In this document: piece after piece, positions 57,741-64,000 of the stretch
How positions within the stretch are numbered: the first letter of the stretch is position 1
How the letters are laid out: each line of letters begins with the position of its first letter
NCBI RefSeq assembly: GCF_945859705.1
Contig: NC_079137.1
Location: 51,554,552 to 51,618,551 of the forward strand
DNA: 64,000 nucleotides
DNA from: Episyrphus balteatus
Taxonomy: Eukaryota > Arthropoda > Insecta > Diptera > Syrphidae
Reading direction: 5' to 3'
Notes under the pieces: generated by a model
Told to the model about the DNA's origin: nothing
Seen by the model: only the letters and a program-made list of their open reading frames with translations
Databases searched by the model: none
Position numbers and translations under genes: made by a program

Positions 57741-58263
57741 CCAAGAAATATCATAAAATAAGGTCTAAATTGTGTTTTACTACTTTGGTACTTTGTGGCC
57801 TTTGTTTTAATTAAAAAAAATTTTTTCATTGAATATGAACAGTTCTACGTGTATCCAAGGGCAAACGTCTATTTTACATTCATTTAGTAAAATTTCTAGA
57901 TTATGTACAGTTTTGAAAAAGAAAATTCTATTAACACTTATTCTGTCCGCCATTTTGGAAACACCATTTTGAAAAAATAATTTCGTGATTCGCATACTAA
58001 TATGCTTCAGTGTCAAAAATTTCATTTCTTTTCGTCAAGAAATGGCCTTGCAAATGATTTTTGACGCCATAAAGCACCAAATTTACCACTGTGTGGCGAG
58101 GACAATGATAAATAGTCAAAGCCAGCTTGACTGCCAGATTTTTCAATCTTCAGCGAGTTCATGACTTTGCCTGATGGTGTCAACTTCATTTATACCTCTT
58201 ATTTGGTAAAAATAATAATAATACCAAACGGTCCATAATAATCATTTTTAGCAAAAAAACAAA

Positions 58264-58423
58264 ACCGACTTCCATGGATCAAAACTGGGTTTTATGGTTT
58301 TTAAAATAGTTCCTGTGGCAAAAAGTGAACGAAATTGAAATGGGACCACACTGCAGCCACCAGCTATCCAATACAAAAAGAATTATCAAAATTGGTTCAC
58401 TCAGTCCAAAGTTATGCGGTAAC

Positions 58424-58460
<37 letters not shown>

Positions 58461-58496
58461 GACGAATTGAATACCTCCTCCTTTTTGGAAGTCGGT
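58264..58496 (-). mobile_element. Short ACCGACTTC element, copy 2
   Basis: The plus strand starts ACCGACTTCCATGGATCAAA and ends GGAGG-complement CCTCCTCCTTTTTGGAAGTC then GGT. On the minus strand the order is ACCGACTTCCAAAAAGGAGG, GAATTGAAT-complement, T run, then GAAGTCGGT. Inverted ACCGACTTC ends bound about 233 bp. There is an A run near 58430-58456. Confidence 0.7.
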
Positions 58497-58860
58497 AAAA
58501 AATGAAAAAATATTGTAAAAACAGGAATTTTGCATTATTTCGACAATTTTCAAAACGCCAGAAGTCTGGAAGTCCTTACCCAATTTGAACAATTTTTTTT
58601 TCTACTTAATATTTAGCTCATAAAAGAGTTGTCTAAGGCGTTAGGGTGGTCAAATTAGTTTTCTTAAAATTTGAAAAAATGATTTTTTGACCCATCCTAT
58701 GTATGTCTATCTCAAAAAATGTCTACAAACCAAAAATCACCGTTGTTTATTGAATGTCTTCTAAACCTAGGTTAGACAAACGACAGAAGTTTGAATACTT
58801 GAAAAAAGTAATTTTTGATATTTTGCATGAAAGTTAAAAAAAAAAAATTTTTTTGAACAA

Positions 58861-58940
58861 TAAGATATCTCTATGGTTTTCATCCAACAAGGAAACCTTA
58901 TTAAAACAATTGGGTTTTCCTTATTGTTTAAAAATCTGCA
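58861..58940 (-). repeat. Dispersed inverted-repeat fragment, copy 2
   Basis: Reverse complement of the 1696-1775 fragment. CAACAAGGAAACC and GGTTTTCCTTATTG form an imperfect stem around a TTATTAAAACAATTG loop, clearer than in copy 1. Confidence 0.7.
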
Positions 58941-59139
58941 TCTGCGTCATATGACACATGTTTTCAAGGTATTTTTTGATGCTGAATTTAATGACATAAA
59001 AATAAAGTCAATACGATTGCTCTAAGAGAAGTTATAGCCGATTGAAAACAAGGGTGCTTGTTTTTTGACTTCAACAGGTAAAATATAACCGAAACTCATG
59101 GGAAAAGCATGCTACGCTGATGAAGGTTTAAGATAAAGC

Positions 59140-59850
59140 AGGGACAAATTCATTATGTTCTTAAAATTATTTTTGGTGAAAATGTGTTTTTTTGATAGGT
59201 TAAGTTGTGTGTGAGGAAGGTATAATAACAACTGACTTAGATTTTATTAATTTTTAAAACTTGGTGTAAATGTTTTGGTTGGTATAAGAATCAAGAATCT
59301 TTAAAGTGTACAAAATTATTTTGAGTGAAAGGGTGTTTTTTTTAAGAACTGATGAAATTCGGAATTAATACCACAAAAACTAGGAAAAAATTGTTACACC
59401 AATGAAATTTGGTAAAAATGTTTCATTTATAACAGAAACCAAGAACCCGAACAGTCTATACAAATATTTTAGGTTAAAAGTTGTTTTTTTTTTTTGGGAA
59501 ATAGGAAAAAATCCGCAATAAGTCCGATAAAATCAATGGTAATTAATGTTACCCTTACGAAATTCATTAAATATGTTCTCTTTCCAATGGAAATTACGAA
59601 TAATGTAAGTCTATAATTTTTTTTATGTCAAAGGGTGTTTTTTTTTAGAAGTAAGGAAAATATGGGTATATTTGAAAAAGTGTGTAATACTAGAGTAATA
59701 TTAGTGGTAGCTGGTAGGTACCCTATTGAAATTTAGCAATTATGTTACTTTCAAGATAAGAAACAAGAATCTTAAGTGTCTATAAAAATATCATGGTTAA
59801 CAGGGTGTTTTTTTGAGTGAAAACAAAAATGATGGGTCACCCTAATGAAA
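59140..59850 (+). repeat. Tandem array marked by GAAAGGGTGTTTTTTT, locus 2
   Basis: Marker positions are about 59329, 59475 (decayed), 59631 and 59799. The unit following 59329 (ATGAAATTCGGAATTAATAC, AAATTTGGTAAAAATGTTTC) matches the unit following 22803 at locus 1 (ATGAAATTCAGAACTAGTAC, AAATTGGTAAAAATGTTTC), and the next units match in order too. ATGGGTCACCCTAATGAAAT near the end corresponds to ATGGACCATCTTAATGAAAT at about 23261. Confidence 0.78.
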
Positions 59851-60111
59851 TTTTTTAAAAACATTGTTAGTTTTTAGGTAATCATATTTTCTCTGTGTAA
59901 ATGGAGGGTGGTTAAACGAATTAGACTAGTTTGTATCAAAATTTTTGAGGTCAAATGTTCAGGTTTACGAAGCTGTAGAAAAAACTAGGGTTATATTGAA
60001 CAATCTTTTAACAAGATAATTCGGTAATTTCTCTAAATTATAATTTTTTTTGTAGTTATTGAAAATCATCAATTTTTTAAGTTGTCTGAACTATTTTAAG
60101 ATCATATTTTT

Positions 60112-60990
60112 TTACTTGCGATATAGGTACTATATATCAAGTTATGCATTCGTACAAAAAAAAAAAGTTGAGATAACATTTTTCCATGACATTACGATAG
60201 TAGACAATGCCAAAAAAGTGGGTCCCGGAAGTCCGTCTGTCCGTCTGTCTGTCAGTCTGTCTGTCTGTCTGTCTGTCTGTATAAGGAACTAGAGCCTAAA
60301 CGGATGGACCGATTGACTCCAAACTTGCTATGTAGTAGTTTTTGGAGACTCTCCAGAGGGGTTTTTGGAATTAATTTTTTTGGACCAAAAATAACGGTAC
60401 CTGTCATACAAAAATTTCGGAAAAGTTAAATTTCACGAAAACGGCTCCAACGATTTTGTTTAAAAATTTCAAATGTTAGTTTTTAAACAAGGTCTATCTT
60501 TTGAAGAAAAAATTTTTTTTTGAAAATTGTTATTAACGGTACCTGCCATAGGACCTCTTTTTTCAAATCGGATTTTCTGCAAAACTACTTATTGTATTTC
60601 AACGAAATTTTTTATACAAAAGTATTTATATAATTTAAATATAAACCAAAAATAAAATTTTGAAAAAAATAATTTTTGGATTTTTAAAAAAAATTTGAAA
60701 ATTTTTTTTTGAAAAATCAAATTTTCGAAAACGGGACATTGAATTTTTTTGAAATTTTGTTTTTAGATGTTGATTAGTTATTTCTACAAAATGGCACACC
60801 AATTTTATTTTTAAACTTTTTTTTCAAAAAATTATTTATAAAAAATTAGTTTTTTAAAAAACGGCTCTAACGATTTTGAAAATTTTTTTTCTAAAAATGC
60901 ACCTTAATATATCAAATAAAACTGCATACTTGTTTTGTGGGGCGATTTAATTTCAGATATTGTTTTATTTTTTTGAAAAATGAATTTACT
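60112..60990 (+). mobile_element. Family-1 element, copy C
   Basis: Starts TTACTTGCGATATAGGTACT, then TTACGATAGTAGACAATGCC, GTCCCGGAAGTCCGTCTG, a GTCT tract of about 50 bp (60232-60281), ATAAGGAACTAGAGCCTAAA, CGGTACCTGCCATAGGACC, and runs to about 60980, where GCGATTTAATTTCAGAT corresponds to the AATTGCCCTCC-region of copies A and B. The last ~120 bp with the GCAAGTTCGTGCG tail is missing. Confidence 0.85.
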
Positions 60991-61468
60991 ATTTTTTTCT
61001 TACGTACTTTGACCTCAGGGACTCGGAAATCACTTTAAAAAAAATTACTATGGATACGTTTTCGAGATATGATTTTTCAAAGTTTTTTGTTATTGTTTTT
61101 TATAGCCTTCTTAGTATTGGGGCTATATCTTGAGTAATAAACAACAAATCTGAACAAAAAGGCGACTGAAAGCTGAGTAAATAAACAAAAAACGCTAGAA
61201 CAACTTTTCTCGGTCACTTCATATCGCACCCTCAGTGCAAAAGAGCGTTAAGTCAAAAAATTACATTTTTGAGATAATGATGTGGAAATGTTGCTTTTTA
61301 AATAACCTTTCTTTTGAAGGGCTTGTTGTTAACGTAAACGAAAAATTCGAAATATTATGACTGTTTTTATCCAATTCCTACTATATTAAAAGTCAAACTC
61401 TTTCCTAATTTAAACAATTTTAAAAAATAAATTTATTAAAACTACAAAATAAACATAATGGTTCTTGT

Positions 61469-63200
61469 CATAGGCGGATCCAGGGGGGGGGCACGGGGGC
61501 ACGTGCCCCCCCCAGAACTTAAAGTTCATACTTAAAGGAAATCAAACTATAAGAGTTTTAAAAATATATAAATAATAACAGAAAGAACTTGAGTGAAACT
61601 CTTGTCTATTTCTGGCTGAAAATGCGAATTTTGTTGATTGTTGCATCCCTTTCCCATGAAAAGCTCCACCTCAAAAATTTGTACTTTTTTCGTTGTTTTT
61701 TTTTTAACATTAGTGTTTTTAAAATAGCGGAACAAGTCACAAAATTGCATAAACTATATATTATAGAACTGCTGGATATGTAGAACAAACTTGCATTTCA
61801 GAAGTTTGCCCAAGTTTGCACCCCGAAAATAAAGACCCCTTGAAAAAAACTCCTCAAAAGCGACCCTTACTTATAGATTTTTATAAATGTTATTTTATTG
61901 AGAAAATTTCTCCAGGGATACCTCTAAAAATATGTAAAAAAATAGTGTTCCAAATTTCAAAAGAATCGGTGCAGTAGTTTTGAAGTTATGAGGAGCACCG
62001 GCGTTGAAAACATTAGTTGTGGGGATAACGATTTAAAGTTTTGAACTCTGGACTAAAAGACTAAAACGTTCCTAAGGGAAGTATTAAAATACTCATAACT
62101 TGGTCAATTTGGCTCCAAGAGACCCACAATTTGAACACAATATTCTTGCATAAAAGCTCTACAAACTATTTTTTTTTTCTTTTGAAGCTTCTAATATTAT
62201 AATCTTTAAGTATTGCTTTATCGAAATAGTACTTCAAATTTCTAATAAATAGCACCAATAGTTTTTAATTGACAGTTAATGTTGAAAGTTGGGCTTTTTT
62301 GAAAATAAGCAAATTTGTGTAAAAACTACGAAATTCAGAAAGTGCCTGAAAATTAATAATAGATAGTTTTTTGCTTGAATTTTTGCATTTTTATATCAAA
62401 ATAAATTATTTAAACTTTTTTTTTACTCCCAAAATATCGAAATAACTAAGTAAATAATGACTTTATTGAATTTTTAAAAAATACGTGTTTTATTAAAGAT
62501 AAAGGCCAATCAATTGACTTATTAATTTTTAAATTTACGACCTTGGGTTACAAAAGGTTAATGCAAATTAAAAAAAAAACAAACTGGGTTTCCCGGCAAA
62601 AAAGTATGATTCAGTTTTTTTGTTATTCTGAGGAACTTTTATATTTATTAGAATGAAGTCTTTAGTATTTGACTAAAAACTACTAGGTCATTAACTAATG
62701 GTATAATTATGTCCATAATATTGCAACATTTTATACAAAATCAATTAAAAAACGAACATTTTTTTTTTTCAAAATTTCATCTTTAAAACTTAATTTCTCA
62801 AAAACTATTTGGTGAAACAACTTAAGTCAAAAAATTAAATAAAGAATAGATTACTAACTTTAATATAGCACAGAATTGTACGTGCATTTTCTGATTTTTT
62901 ATATTTTTTTTCTTCCGGCTAATCCAGGAGTAAGAGGGTTAGCACTTAAGTGGCTTTTACTATAACAAGAAAATGAAAATTTTTCCTTCCGAATAACTTT
63001 TTGGTCATTTGGTACCTATTTTATGTGGGAAATGTGCCTAAATATTTTTGGCCAGGTTTTAGACCACTGTGGGTCGTTAAAATTTTCTGCTTGTTAGTCA
63101 GTCGTATGGTACTTCACTTTATTTCTAACTGTTATTGCTGTTTTTTTTGCCAATCCGTCCCTTGTGCCCCCCCCAGAAAAAAATCCTGGATCCGCCCCTG
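61469..63200. mobile_element. hAT-type element, 1732 bp
   Basis: Left end CATAGGCGGATCCAGGGGGG; right end, reverse complement, CAGGGGCGGATCCAGGATTT. The 8 bp direct repeat GTTCTTGT flanks it exactly (61461-61468 and 63201-63208), as expected for hAT. A G/C-rich inverted segment follows the left tip (GGCACGGGGGCACGTGCC). The interior is AT-rich with no transposase frame; 62338-62560 is the paralogue of 53057-53281. Non-autonomous. Confidence 0.9.
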
Positions 63201-63319
63201 GTTCTTGTAATAGAGCTTTGACATTATGGAAATTGCTGTCCCATGGAAAGTTATAGGGGCAAGTTTAGAGTCAGTATTTATTTTGCAGAAGCGTTTTCTC
63301 GAAATGACCTTTTTTGAGT

Positions 63320-63720
63320 TCTCGCTCTGCCAAATTTCTGCCAAAAAAAATTTATTACTGAAAGAAAAAATCAAAATCTTTCGAATCGTCATAGTTTAAA
63401 ATTTGTGTATAGTACACTTTCTGGCAAAGATAAAAAGATAATTTTCTTCAAAATCTATGGATAAATTATAAAGATATGACCATTTTTGTAACGATCAGTA
63501 TTTTCGACTTTTTCTGTTACTTTTTGAGTTTTTGTCTATAACTTGAAAAGCAAGCCGAATTTGAAAATTTTTATTAAGTAATTTTTTGTAGATAATTGAA
63601 TTTCCTATCGATGTGTACCCTTTTAAAATTTTTTTTTATTCCTTAAACTATGAGGATTCGAAAGATTTTGATTTTTTCTTTTAGTAATAAAGTTTTTTTT
63701 GCAGAAATTTTCATTAAAAA
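63320..63720. repeat. Inverted repeat, ~70 bp arms
   Basis: The reverse complement of 63325-63392 (ACGATTCGAAAGATTTTG, ATTTTTTCTTTCAGTAATAA) is matched at 63651-63715 (GAGGATTCGAAAGATTTTG, ATTTTTTCTTTTAGTAATAA). This makes two look-alike short frames on opposite strands, which I reject as genes. The loop is about 255 bases and may be a small foldback inside the larger element. Confidence 0.7.
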
Positions 63721-64000
63721 CTTGGTTTTTTTAAAAAGTGTTTTAATACATTGCACTTTAACATATGGAGTGACCCAGAAAATTTGTGTAGCGTTTGTTG
63801 CTTATTTATACGCAGCTTTCAGTCGCCGGCTTTTCTGTTCAGATTAGTCGTTTATTACTCAAAATATAGCCCAAATACTAAGTAGGCTGGAAAAAACAAC
63901 AACAAAAAACTTTGAAAAATCATATCTCGAAAACCTATCCATAAATATTTTTTAAAATAAGATTTTTGAGTTTTTTGTAAACTAGAGTAATTAACAAAAA

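Larger units (their letters stand above)
61025..63960. mobile_element. Inverted-repeat element interrupted by a hAT; right side reaches the window end
   Basis: The left arm (about 61025-61230) and right arm (about 63758-63960) are inverted copies of some 200 bp. Shared phrases in left-arm sense: TTTTCGAGATATGATTTTTC, AAAGTTTTTTGTT, GAGTAATAAAC, GGCGACTGAAAGCTG. Pairing may continue outward beyond 63960. The arms are separated by about 2.5 kb that includes the hAT at 61469-63200, so the original element was about 1.2 kb or longer. Confidence 0.75.

Overview
The window is AT-rich eukaryotic, almost certainly insect, nuclear DNA. I find no host protein-coding exon, rRNA or canonical tRNA that I can defend. 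The open reading frames are short, AT-driven or repeat-driven, apart from one decayed transposon-encoded reading frame on the minus strand (37571-38381). A fly (Diptera) is the best guess. A dispersed family with a (GTCY)n proto-microsatellite next to a conserved core resembles the mini-me/DINE-type elements of dipterans, and the piggyBac-, hAT-, Tc1- and Helitron-type ends are normal for insects. The species cannot be read from the sequence.

The window is a nested landscape of non-autonomous transposons set in unique, probably intronic or intergenic, DNA. From the left: a hairpin minisatellite (100-900); a tRNA-like SINE head (1603-1690); a Tc1-like MITE (6208-6439); a 2 kb element with GTACATTAGGGT ends holding a 350 bp AAAAT microsatellite (6445-8490); a family-1 element (10471-14287) carrying a 1775 bp foldback element and a 1071 bp piggyBac-like element; several small inverted-repeat elements (14.5-18.1 kb); a Helitron (18843-20739) carrying two further insertions; a tandem array shared with 59 kb (22630-23290); a family-2 element, a hAT element and a 1086 bp near-perfect palindrome (26.3-29.4 kb); a transposon with 33 bp ends and a broken gene (36845-38742); two more family-2 copies (41.7-43.3 kb); a family-1 copy whose microsatellite has grown to 670 bp (50671-52265); hAT and piggyBac-like MITEs side by side (53285-54418); and a terminal nest with a 1732 bp hAT element (61469-63200).

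Many insertions are dated relative to one another because a related uninterrupted copy lies in the same window. Family-1 copy B shows the empty sites of the foldback and piggyBac insertions in copy A. The interior of the hAT at 62.5 kb shows the empty site of the hAT MITE at 53.3 kb, including its 8 bp target GGTTACAA.

The most intriguing stretch that no transposon explains is 32190-33420. Thirteen diverged GCTGAATA-type sites lie there, four of them paired with an inverted ATTCAGC at a fixed distance of 24-25 bases, inside a relatively unique, repeat-poor island (30.0-35.4 kb). This is the best candidate for an undescribed regulatory or RNA element.
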